From: Pseudomonas sp. B6002
Lineage (GTDB): Bacteria > Pseudomonadota > Gammaproteobacteria > Pseudomonadales > Pseudomonadaceae
Direction of reading: 5' to 3'
Assembly (NCBI RefSeq): GCF_013385985.1
Contig: NZ_JACAOY010000034.1
Coordinates: forward strand, 1-32,157
DNA length: 32,157 nt
A program made the position numbers and the translations under genes. Positions 23,772 through 32,157 of the stretch are shown here, one piece after another. The notes under the pieces are model-generated. The model did no database searches and had not been told where the DNA came from. It saw nothing but the letters and a program-made list of their open reading frames with translations. Within the stretch, counting starts at the first letter, position 1. Every line of letters begins with the position of its first letter.

Positions 23772-24704
23772 ATGAACCTGATCGAACAATCGCCCTGGCA
23801 TGCCGGCGAACGGCAGATTCAAGAAGCCGTGGGTGTGGCTGACCGCATGGCGGTGGTCGGGCCCAAGGTGATCCGCGATCACCTGCCGGAACAGCATCGC
23901 GACTTCTACCCGTTGTTGCCCTACCTGCTGCTCGGCGTGGTAGACGAGCAGGGCATTCCCTGGGCGACGATGGTGGAAGGTGCGCCGGGGTTTGCCCATT
24001 CGCCGGACCCTTACACCTTGCAGGTCGACAGCCTGCCGTCGATGAGCGACCCAGCCCGCACCGCGTTTCGCCCGGGCGCTGCGGTGGGCTTGTTGGGCAT
24101 CGACCTCAACACCCGTCGCCGCAACCGCATGAACGGCCGGATTGGCGCCCTTGATCACGACGGCTTTTCAATCGACGTGGTGCAGACCTACGGCAACTGC
24201 CCCAAATACATCCAACTGCGCCCGGTCGACGCGATCGCCCGCAAGCCCGGCAGCGTGGTGGAGCGCATCGATGGGCTGGACGATACAGCCCGCGCCATGA
24301 TCCGCGACGCGGATACATTCTTCGTCGCCAGCTACGTGGACGTGCAAGGCGAACGCTCGGTGGATGTGTCTCATCGAGGCGGCAATACCGGCTTTGTGCG
24401 CGTCGACGGCAACGTCCTGACCATCCCCGACTTTGCCGGCAACCAGTTCTTCAACACCCTGGGCAACTTGCAGGCCAACCCGGTGGCGGGGTTGTTGTTC
24501 ATCGACTTTGAGTCGGGCGATGTATTGCAGCTAACCGGGCGTACCGCGTTGATCCTCGAAGGCCCTGAAGTGGCGCAGTTTGAAGGGGCACAACGGCTGT
24601 GGACTGTGACCGTGGAACACATGATCCGACGTCCCGGAGCATTGGCGTTGCGCTGGCAGTTTGCCGAGTTTTCACCGTTCAGCCTGGCCATGGGGCCCTG
24701 GTAA
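23772..24704 (+). CDS. PNPOx-like FMN-binding flavoprotein, stand-alone form
   Basis: A 310-residue protein of the pyridoxamine-5'-phosphate-oxidase-like split-barrel group. GGAGG lies eight bases ahead of ATG 23772. Recognisable segments are SPWHAGERQIQEAVGVADRM near the N-terminus, LLPYLLLGVVDEQGIPWATM, VGLLGIDLNTRRRNRMNGRI, VVQTYGNCPKYIQLR, and RGGNTGFVRVDGNVLTIPDF. I recall the same opening in larger proteins that continue into a ferredoxin-reductase/2Fe-2S module; here the protein ends at LAMGPW without it, with an ordinary stop and no further homologous coding sequence. It is likely an FMN- or F420-independent redox protein in detoxification together with the GST. Exact chemistry is unknown. 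Confidence 0.85.
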   Translation: MNLIEQSPWHAGERQIQEAVGVADRMAVVGPKVIRDHLPEQHRDFYPLLPYLLLGVVDEQGIPWATMVEGAPGFAHSPDPYTLQVDSLPSMSDPARTAFRPGAAVGLLGIDLNTRRRNRMNGRIGALDHDGFSIDVVQTYGNCPKYIQLRPVDAIARKPGSVVERIDGLDDTARAMIRDADTFFVASYVDVQGERSVDVSHRGGNTGFVRVDGNVLTIPDFAGNQFFNTLGNLQANPVAGLLFIDFESGDVLQLTGRTALILEGPEVAQFEGAQRLWTVTVEHMIRRPGALALRWQFAEFSPFSLAMGPW

Positions 24705-24721
24705 CCTGACTAAAGATGACC

Positions 24722-24812
24722 TGTAGTGAGCGAGCTTGTCTCGCGCGGCGGCGTATCAGGCCCCTTATTTACACCTGACACACCGCCGCGCGAGGCAAGC
24801 TCGCTCACTACA
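24722..24812. repeat. REPIN (REP family A) between convergent genes
   Basis: Inverted 39-base arms at 24722-24760 and 24774-24812 match at 36 of 39 positions. The outer sequence TGTAGTGAGCGAGCTTG and the inner CCTGACACACCGCCGCGCG show it is the same family as the element at 7635-7765. It lies between the convergent ends of the flavoprotein and aldehyde dehydrogenase genes. Confidence 0.9.
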
Positions 24813-24927
24813 AGTGTGGCGGGATATTGAACCGGCAGAGTGCGTGAGGCCGATGGGGTAGCCTTGTTTGCCTACCGACAACAGCGGGCGGCGATGAGGC
24901 CCCTGAAATCAACGTTGCTCTCACGGG

Positions 24928-24957
24928 CGACATCGCCGGCAAGCCGGCTCCTACAGG
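24928..24957. repeat. Solo REP (REP family B)
   Basis: A single REP with the hairpin GCCGGC-AA-GCCGGC (24935-24948) followed by TCCTACAGG, the same family as 16805-16894. No second arm is nearby, only a short fragment TTGCCGGCAAG at 24967. It lies 27 bases past the end of the aldehyde dehydrogenase gene. Confidence 0.8.
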
Positions 24958-24983
24958 GGTTGGTCATTGCCGGCAAGGTGCGG

Positions 24984-26471
24984 TCAATAGCGGATCATCA
25001 CCGACTTCAGCTCGGTGTAGTCCTCGATGAACGCGCCCCCAAATTCCCGCCCAACCCCCGAAGACCGGTTGCCACCAAACGGCACGGCCGGGTCGAGCAG
25101 GGTGTGCATGTTCACCCACAGGGTGCCGGCGTTGATGGCCGGCACCATGCGCAGGGCCTTGCCCAAATCGTTGGTCCACAGGCTGGCGCTGAGGCCGTAG
25201 GGGCTGTTGTTCATCAGCGCGAGCAGTTCGTCTTCGCTGTCGTAGGCCAGGAAGGTGGCGATGGGGCCGAAGGTTTCCTCGTTGAGCAAGGTGTCGGCGG
25301 CGCTGTTGGCGAGGATCACCGTGGGTTCGATGTAGCAGCCGGGGCGGTCGATGAGGGTGCCGCCGTGGATGATCGTGTTGTGCTCGGCGCGCGCCCGGTC
25401 GATGTAGCCGAGCAGTTTCATCTGGTGCTGCTGGTGGGTGACCGGGCCGAACTCGGTGCGTTCATCCAGGGGCGAGCCGATGGTCAGGCGGCTGAGGCGC
25501 TGGCTCAGGGTGCCCAGCACTGCGTCGATCTGCGAGCGGTGCACGTAGAAGCGCTCGGCCGCCGCGCAGATTTGCCCCGAGTGCAAGAAGCCCGCCTCAA
25601 GGATGCCGTCCACCGCCTTGTCCACGTCCACGTCGCGCAGGAACCCCGCTGCATTCTTGCCGCCCAGTTCCAGGGTCGCACGGGTGAGGCCGGCGCCCAT
25701 GGCGCTGCGGCCCACGGCAATGCCGGTGGGCACCGAGCCGGTGAAAGACACCTTGTGCGTGCCCGGATGTTCCACCAGGCCTTTGCCGACGTGGCCGCTG
25801 CCGGTCAACACATTGAGTACACCAGCCGGCAGCCCGGCTTCGATGGCCAGTTCGGCAATGCGCAAGATCGTCAGCGGCGTGAACTCGCTGGGCTTGATGA
25901 TGATGCTGCAGCCGGTCACCAGCGCCGAGGCGAGTTTCCAGATGGCGATCATGGTCGAGAAATTCCACGGCACGATGCCCACCACCACGCCCACCGGCTC
26001 GCGCAGGGTGAATGCGGTGTAGCGCTCGCCGTTGAAGGAGGGCAGCGACGGGGTGATCGTCTGGCCGCTGAGCTTGGTAGCCCAGCCGGCGTAATAACGC
26101 AGGAAGTGCGCCGCCTGGTCGACTTCGAAGGCTCGGGAAATCTGGATGATCTTGCCCGACTGGCACGTCTCGATCTGGGCCAGTTCCTCGCGGTTGCGCT
26201 CGAGCAAATCCGCCAGCTTGAGCAACACGTTGCCACGGGTTGCCGGTGCAGCCTGTGACCACAACTTGAAGCCGCGGTTGGCGGAGTCTACCGCCGCATC
26301 GATATCTGCCAGGTCTGCATCGGCCACTTGGGCGATGACTTGCCCAGTGGCCGGGTTGGTCACGGCCAGCGTCTGGCTGGAATGGCTGCGCACATTGGCG
26401 CCGTCGATGAACAGCCCGTGGGGCCGGCGCAAAAAGGCTTCGACGTGAGGCAGCAGCGGGATATCGCTCAT
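24984..26471 (-). CDS. Phenylacetaldehyde-dehydrogenase-like NAD aldehyde dehydrogenase
   Basis: A 495-residue aldehyde dehydrogenase with all key residues at standard places: Asn170 (PWN), Lys193 (KPSE), general base Glu268 (LELGGK), nucleophile Cys302 (GQICAAAER), and the FTGSVPTG cofactor loop (243-250). The N-terminus FLRRPHGLFIDGANVRS, the middle SGKIIQISRAFEV and the end GTLWVNMHTLLDPAVPFGG with TELKSVMIRY closely follow the FeaB/StyD phenylacetaldehyde dehydrogenases. It should oxidise an arylacetaldehyde to the acid. It is divergent from the monooxygenase gene across 238 bases that also hold the promoters of both. The start at 26471 has CAGGAAA upstream. Physiological substrate is inferred. 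Confidence 0.88.
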   Translation of the reverse strand: MSDIPLLPHVEAFLRRPHGLFIDGANVRSHSSQTLAVTNPATGQVIAQVADADLADIDAAVDSANRGFKLWSQAAPATRGNVLLKLADLLERNREELAQIETCQSGKIIQISRAFEVDQAAHFLRYYAGWATKLSGQTITPSLPSFNGERYTAFTLREPVGVVVGIVPWNFSTMIAIWKLASALVTGCSIIIKPSEFTPLTILRIAELAIEAGLPAGVLNVLTGSGHVGKGLVEHPGTHKVSFTGSVPTGIAVGRSAMGAGLTRATLELGGKNAAGFLRDVDVDKAVDGILEAGFLHSGQICAAAERFYVHRSQIDAVLGTLSQRLSRLTIGSPLDERTEFGPVTHQQHQMKLLGYIDRARAEHNTIIHGGTLIDRPGCYIEPTVILANSAADTLLNEETFGPIATFLAYDSEDELLALMNNSPYGLSASLWTNDLGKALRMVPAINAGTLWVNMHTLLDPAVPFGGNRSSGVGREFGGAFIEDYTELKSVMIRY

Positions 26472-26689
26472 GGCAGGTTTCCTGGCAGTTCACAAAAGAA
26501 AACCCGAGGGTAACCAGCGGGCGGCCCGGCGAGCTTGTCTGTGCCTGCCGCGTCCCATGTCTGTGGCTGCCAGCGCCATGGAAAGTACAACCTCTCCTGT
26601 GGAACGTGCATTTTCCGGGCGCGCGGTCCCCTCGATACTGGCTCTGCATCAGGCGTCGTTCCGCGACTCGGAGCGTCTGCCCGACTTCC

Positions 26690-26697
26690 AATAATAA
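26690..26697 (+). promoter_or_regulatory. Crc/Hfq catabolite-repression motif
   Basis: AATAATAA is an exact match to AAnAAnAA, the Hfq/Crc target in Pseudomonas messengers. It lies two bases before the ribosome site AGGG (26700-26703) of the monooxygenase gene. Binding would block translation while preferred carbon sources are present. Confidence 0.6.
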
Positions 26698-26709
26698 GCA
26701 GGGCCGTCC

Positions 26710-27879
26710 ATGAAAAAGCCAAACCCGCTCCTTGAAGACCTCAAGCCACTCCTGCCCCTGATTGCGGCGAATGCCAGCCGTGCCGAACAACAGCGCCAGG
26801 TGCCGGATGAAAACATCGCACGGCTCAAAAGCATCGGCCTGCACCGTGCCTTCCAGCCCAAGGCCTTTGGTGGCCTGGAACTCTCGCTGCCCGAGTTTGC
26901 CGAGTGCATCGCCGCGCTTGCCGGCAGTTGCGCCAGCACCGCCTGGGCCATGAGTTTGCTGTGTACCCACAGCCATCAATTGGCGCTGTTTTCGGCGCAG
27001 TTGCAGCAAGAAATCTGGGGCGAAAACCCCGACGCCACGGCCAGCAGCAGTATTGCGCCGTTCGGCCGGGTGGTGGAGGGCGAGGGCGGTGTGCATTTCA
27101 GCGGTGAAATGGGCTGGAGCAGCGGCTGTGACCATGGCGAGTGGGCGATTGTCGGCTGCCGTCGGCAGAACACCGAGGGCGGCCAGGATTACTGCTTTGC
27201 CGTGCTGCCACGCAGCGACTACCAGATTCGTGACGACTGGTACGCGGCCGGCATGAAAGGCAGCGGCACCAAGACCCTGGTCATCGACAACGCCTGGGTG
27301 CCCGAGCATCGCATCCAGAAGGCCAAGGACATGATGGAGGGTAAGTCCGCAGGTTTTGGCCTGTATCCCGACAGCCCGATTTTCTACGCGCCGTACCGCC
27401 CGTATTTCGCCAGTGGGTTCTCCACCGTGAGCCTGGGCATCGCCGAGCGCATGCTGGAAGTGTTCCGCGAAAAAACCAGCAACCGTGTGCGTGCCTACAC
27501 CGGCGCTGCCGTCGGAGCGGCAACCCCAGCGTTGATGCGCCTCGCCGAGTCCACCCACCAGGTGGCTGCTGCCCGGGCGTTCCTGGAAAAAACCTGGCAG
27601 GACCACGCCGAACACAGCGCCGCCCACCGTTACCCCAGCCGCGAAACCCTGGCGTTCTGGCGCACCAACCAGGCCTACGCGACCAAGATGTGCATCGAGG
27701 CCGTGGACCGCCTGTTCGCCGCCGCAGGGGGCAACGCCTGGTTCGACCACAACGAAATGCAGCGCCTGTTCCGCGATTCCCACATGACCGGCGCCCATGC
27801 CTACACCGACTACGACGTCTGCGCGCAAATCCTCGGCCGTGAGCTGATGGGGCTGGAGCCCGACCCGAGCATGGTGTGA
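26710..27879 (+). CDS. Group D flavin monooxygenase (acyl-CoA dehydrogenase fold)
   Basis: A 389-residue protein with the acyl-CoA dehydrogenase fold but of the flavin-dependent monooxygenase branch (two-component HpaB/HsaA/IacA-like). The N-terminal helical part contains RLKSIGLHRAFQPKAFGGLE and AALAGSCASTAWAMSLLCTH, the Ser/Thr-Ala-W pattern usual in this branch; the middle barrel has GEMGWSSGCDHGEWAIVGCR and the C-terminal helices AAGGNAWFDHNEMQRLFRDS. No catalytic Glu of acyl-CoA dehydrogenases is evident. The flavin reductase gene 57 bases downstream should supply reduced flavin. Likely action is hydroxylation of an aromatic or indolic ring; candidates are phenylacetate- or indole-acetate-type compounds, given the aldehyde dehydrogenase. 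The leader has a Crc/Hfq motif. Confidence 0.85.
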   Translation: MKKPNPLLEDLKPLLPLIAANASRAEQQRQVPDENIARLKSIGLHRAFQPKAFGGLELSLPEFAECIAALAGSCASTAWAMSLLCTHSHQLALFSAQLQQEIWGENPDATASSSIAPFGRVVEGEGGVHFSGEMGWSSGCDHGEWAIVGCRRQNTEGGQDYCFAVLPRSDYQIRDDWYAAGMKGSGTKTLVIDNAWVPEHRIQKAKDMMEGKSAGFGLYPDSPIFYAPYRPYFASGFSTVSLGIAERMLEVFREKTSNRVRAYTGAAVGAATPALMRLAESTHQVAAARAFLEKTWQDHAEHSAAHRYPSRETLAFWRTNQAYATKMCIEAVDRLFAAAGGNAWFDHNEMQRLFRDSHMTGAHAYTDYDVCAQILGRELMGLEPDPSMV

Positions 27880-27903
27880 CGGGTTCTTTCACTACAACAA
27901 TGA

Positions 27904-29770
<1,867 letters not shown>

Positions 29771-29771
<1 letters not shown>

Positions 29772-29778
29772 TGTTATT
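29771..29778 (-). promoter_or_regulatory. Crc/Hfq motif overlapping the porin start codon
   Basis: On the minus strand AATAACAA runs into the A of the porin ATG, an exact AAnAAnAA match. GGGGA lies just upstream as a modest ribosome site. Hfq/Crc bound here would cover the start codon. Confidence 0.6.
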
Positions 29779-29988
29779 GTCCCCAGCTTGGTTAAGAGTG
29801 AGGGCGCATTAGGGCGAGCGGTGGGAGGCCAAGTCTTTCATTTGCGTGCCAGGGAATTGACCCAGGCCGCCACGCTGCACGCCGTGGCAGGGAGCAACAA
29901 AAGCGCCGGCAGACAGGGGCAAGACGATCAACTCGAGTGGGGCGCAGAGTGATTGCACATTAAAAAAACCGTCTACGAGGACCCCACC

Positions 29989-31488
29989 ATGTCGATCAAC
30001 GACCGACTCACCGCGCACCTCAACCGGGGCACGGTCGGTTTCCCCACCGCGCTGGCCAGCACCATTGGCCTGATCATGGCCAGCCCGGTGATTCTTACCG
30101 CCACCATGGGCTTCGGCATCGGCGGCAGCGCGTTCGCCCTGGCGATGCTGATCGCCGTGGTGATGATGCTGGCCCAGGCCACCACCTTCGCCGAGGCGGC
30201 GTCGATCCTGCCCACCACCGGTTCGGTGTACGACTACATCAACTGCGGCATGGGGCGGTTCTTTGCGATCACCGGCACCTTGTCGGCGTACCTGATCGTG
30301 CATGTGTTCGCCGGCACCGCCGAGACCATCCTGTCCGGCGTCATGGCCCTGGTGAACTTCGAACACCTCAACACCCTGGCAGAATCGGCCGGTGGTTCAT
30401 GGCTGCTGGGCGTGGGCTTCGTGATCGTCTTTGGTGTGCTGAACGCCTTCGGCGTGAGCGCGTTTGGCCGCGCGGAAATCATCCTCACTTTCGGCATGTG
30501 GACCACCCTCATGGTGTTCGGCGTGCTCGGCCTGATCGCCGCGCCTGCCGTGCAGTTGGAGGGCTGGTTCGGCGAGTCGCTGGTGGGCACCGACCTGGTC
30601 ACCGTGCTGTCGCTGGTGGGCATGGCGATGTTCATGTTTGTCGGCTGCGAGTTCGTCACCCCTCTGGCACCGGACCTGCGCCAATCGGCCAAGGTCATGC
30701 CGCGCGCGATGATGCTGGGGCTGATGGGCGTGGCCACGTGCATGTTCATCTACGGCGCCGCGATGAAACGCCAGGTGGAAAACGTGGTGCTCGACGCTGC
30801 CAGTGGCGTACACCTGCTGGACACGCCGATGGCCATCCCCAAATTCGCCGAGCAAGTGATGGGCCAAATCGGCCCACTGTGGTTGGGCATCGGCTTCCTG
30901 TTTGCCGGTGCGGCCACCATCAACACCTTGATGGCCGGCGTGCCGCGCATCCTCTACGGCATGGCGGTGGACGGCGCGTTGCCCAAGGTCTTCACCTACC
31001 TGCACCCGCGCTTCAAGACACCGCTGCTGTGCATCCTCGTGGCGATGCTGATTCCCTGCCTGCACGCCCTGTACCTGGGCGGCAACACTGACAACATCAT
31101 GCACCTGGTGCTGGCGGCGGTGTGCGCCTGGAGCTTTGCCTACCTGCTGGTGACAGTGTCAGTGGTGAGCCTGCGCATCCGCCGGCCAGACCTGCCACGG
31201 GCCTACCGTTCGCCGTGGTTCCCGTTGCCGCAGATCGTGTCGAGCATCGGCATCCTGCTCGGCATGTGGTTCATCACCCCACCCGGCATGAACCCTGCCG
31301 ACATCTACATCCCCTTCGGCGTCATGCTCGCCGGCACGGCGGCCTACGCCTTGTTTTGGACCCTCGTGGTGCACAAGGTCAACCCCTTCAAGCCCGCCTC
31401 CGTCGAGGACGTATTGGCCAAGGAATTCAGCAACGAACCGGAGCAGCCCCATGATGGTTACAACGACTTTGCGGCAAAGACTGTCTGA
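29989..31488 (+). CDS. APC-family amino acid/amine permease
   Basis: A 499-residue inner-membrane transporter of the amino acid-polyamine-organocation superfamily with about twelve helices. The first helix carries VGFPTALASTIGLIMASPVI and GFGIGGSAFALAML, matching the unwound substrate-binding helix of APC proteins; EAASILPTTGSVYDYINCGM is the helix 2 region. It should import an amino acid or an aromatic amine by proton symport. ATG 29989 has GAGG nine bases upstream. A TTG frame extension to 29953 is not needed. The leader holds a run of seven A (29962-29968), one base short of a Crc/Hfq motif. It overlaps the DUF3156 gene by 38 bases. Confidence 0.9.
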   Translation: MSINDRLTAHLNRGTVGFPTALASTIGLIMASPVILTATMGFGIGGSAFALAMLIAVVMMLAQATTFAEAASILPTTGSVYDYINCGMGRFFAITGTLSAYLIVHVFAGTAETILSGVMALVNFEHLNTLAESAGGSWLLGVGFVIVFGVLNAFGVSAFGRAEIILTFGMWTTLMVFGVLGLIAAPAVQLEGWFGESLVGTDLVTVLSLVGMAMFMFVGCEFVTPLAPDLRQSAKVMPRAMMLGLMGVATCMFIYGAAMKRQVENVVLDAASGVHLLDTPMAIPKFAEQVMGQIGPLWLGIGFLFAGAATINTLMAGVPRILYGMAVDGALPKVFTYLHPRFKTPLLCILVAMLIPCLHALYLGGNTDNIMHLVLAAVCAWSFAYLLVTVSVVSLRIRRPDLPRAYRSPWFPLPQIVSSIGILLGMWFITPPGMNPADIYIPFGVMLAGTAAYALFWTLVVHKVNPFKPASVEDVLAKEFSNEPEQPHDGYNDFAAKTV

Positions 31489-32017
31489 CCTGCTCCGCGC
31501 CGACCGCGCCCCCGCCGGCTACCGCCCCGGCGTGACCCTGGCGCACCTGCGCCGCAACCTCGGGCTGGCCACACTGGAAGTGGACGGCGTGGCGTTCGAG
31601 ATCATCGAACGCACCGAATCCCAACTGTTGATGCACCTGGTGCTGACCGAATTCGTGCTGCGCCTACCTGCTGCCACAGAGGGCAGCGCACGCTACGAGG
31701 TGCACCACCGCGGCGCGATTCGACGAAGTGGCCTGCACGTGCGCCACCGCAGCGGCAACCAGGCCCTGGCGGGTGAACTGCAGGCGCGACTGTTGGCAGA
31801 CACCGCACTGTTCCAGGCCCTGATGCCACTGGACTTCAAACGCCTGCGCATCGACCTGAACAACCAGCAATGGTGCGTACGCCTTGAACACATGGGCGGC
31901 AGCGAAGTCGTCAATCGCCTGCCAGCGTTTCGGCGTTACATCACCCTGAGCCCACCACAGCGCACCCACCTCCTAACCACCCTGGCAGGCCTCCAAAGAC
32001 TGCTGTCAAGCTTCTAA
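31451..32017 (+). CDS. DUF3156 family protein
   Basis: A 188-residue soluble protein I recognise as DUF3156, with no known function. It is rich in Leu and Arg, has no signal peptide or membrane segment, and shows RPGVTLAHLRRNLGLATLEV near the N-terminus, EFVLRLPAATEGSARYEVHH in the middle and RLRIDLNNQQWCVRLEHMGG near the end. The ATG at 31451 has GGAG seven bases upstream and lies 38 bases inside the end of the APC permease gene, so translation is probably coupled and the protein may act with the transporter or its substrate. No catalytic motif stands out. Confidence 0.8.
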   Translation: MMVTTTLRQRLSDLLRADRAPAGYRPGVTLAHLRRNLGLATLEVDGVAFEIIERTESQLLMHLVLTEFVLRLPAATEGSARYEVHHRGAIRRSGLHVRHRSGNQALAGELQARLLADTALFQALMPLDFKRLRIDLNNQQWCVRLEHMGGSEVVNRLPAFRRYITLSPPQRTHLLTTLAGLQRLLSSF

Positions 32018-32027
32018 AACCACTCCC

Positions 32028-32157
32028 GATGCGAAGCGAGCGCCTTTGATCTTGCTCTTGATCTTGATCTTAGGCGCCCCGTCAAACACGCTGGCCGTAA
32101 GCCGACATGGATTTGGGGGGTAAACCGGCAAGGATGCCGGTTTAGCCGCCCCGCGCC
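32028..32157. repeat. 5' part of a dispersed Pseudomonas intergenic repeat, cut by the window end
   Basis: Begins near CGATGCGAAGCGAGCG. It contains four hexamer units of GATCTT type (32048-32071, the second reading GCTCTT) bracketed by inverted GCGCCT/AGGCGC (32040-32045 and 32072-32077), then CGTCAAACACGCTGGCCG and CCGACATGGATTTGGGGGG. From memory this is the front of a repeat whose rear half ends in the GTTACCGCAGAAA block seen at 1-135. No gene is seen here. Family assignment is recalled, not computed. Confidence 0.6.
32121..32144. repeat. Perfect 10-base inverted repeat within the terminal repeat
   Basis: TAAACCGGCA, loop AGGA, TGCCGGTTTA: ten perfect pairs with a four-base loop. It is part of the dispersed repeat and may also end transcription of the permease/DUF3156 unit, although no T run follows. 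Confidence 0.7.

Noticed and set aside
25597-27828. 743-codon open frame on the minus strand
   Set aside because: It spans the aldehyde dehydrogenase out of frame and the monooxygenase antisense; both real genes have full catalytic motifs in other frames.
29937-29957. Sigma-54-like element (TGGGG ... TTGCA) ahead of the APC permease
   Set aside because: The GG and GC pairs are 12 bases apart rather than the required 10.

Overview
The window is a stretch of chromosome from a GC-rich gamma-proteobacterium, almost certainly a Pseudomonas of the fluorescens group. The grounds are the codon use (GC at third positions), REP/REPIN elements of the two types usual in that group, a paired DUF4398/OmpA lipoprotein locus, a fluoride riboswitch ahead of a CLC-F gene, and a dispersed repeat at both window ends that I know from fluorescens-group genomes. 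No rRNA, tRNA, CRISPR array, transposase or integrase was seen.

Layout: (1) 1-482: tail of a dispersed repeat, then an AT-rich promoter leader. (2) 483-7607: a six-gene operon of TonB-dependent receptor, amino-acid-type ABC permease, ATPase and periplasmic binding protein, a GPARIP-containing L-amino-acid-oxidase-like flavoenzyme, and a RidA-type imine deaminase. It reads as an uptake-plus-oxidation route for an amino-acid-like compound. (3) 7635-9085: a composite REPIN, a leader that can hide its own ribosome site, and two outer-membrane lipoproteins. (4) 9086-13785: an accessory insert of visibly lower GC. It holds one 1376-residue protein with an Mrr-like nuclease domain, a STAND/NACHT-like ATPase and a long helical C-terminus, the architecture of Avs-type antiphage sensors. 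This is the best candidate here for an undescribed defence gene.

(5) 13905-16766: fluoride riboswitch, CLC-F fluoride exporter and the FetA/FetB metal-export ABC pair in one tight transcription unit. (6) 16914-20121 on the minus strand: gluconate/idonate permease, gluconate 5-dehydrogenase and L-idonate 5-dehydrogenase, divergent from a LysR regulator (20264-21136). (7) 21243-24704: a glutathione S-transferase, two tandem paralogous LysR regulators and a stand-alone PNPOx-like flavoprotein.

(8) 24984-32017: a catabolic cluster with a phenylacetaldehyde-dehydrogenase-like enzyme, an acyl-CoA-dehydrogenase-fold (group D) flavin monooxygenase with its flavin reductase, an outer-membrane porin, an APC permease and a DUF3156 protein. 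Exact AAnAAnAA (Crc/Hfq) motifs lie at the starts of the monooxygenase and porin genes. (9) 32028-32157: the beginning of another copy of the dispersed repeat whose tail opens the window.

Functions are assigned by reading motifs and recalling family hallmarks; no database search was run.
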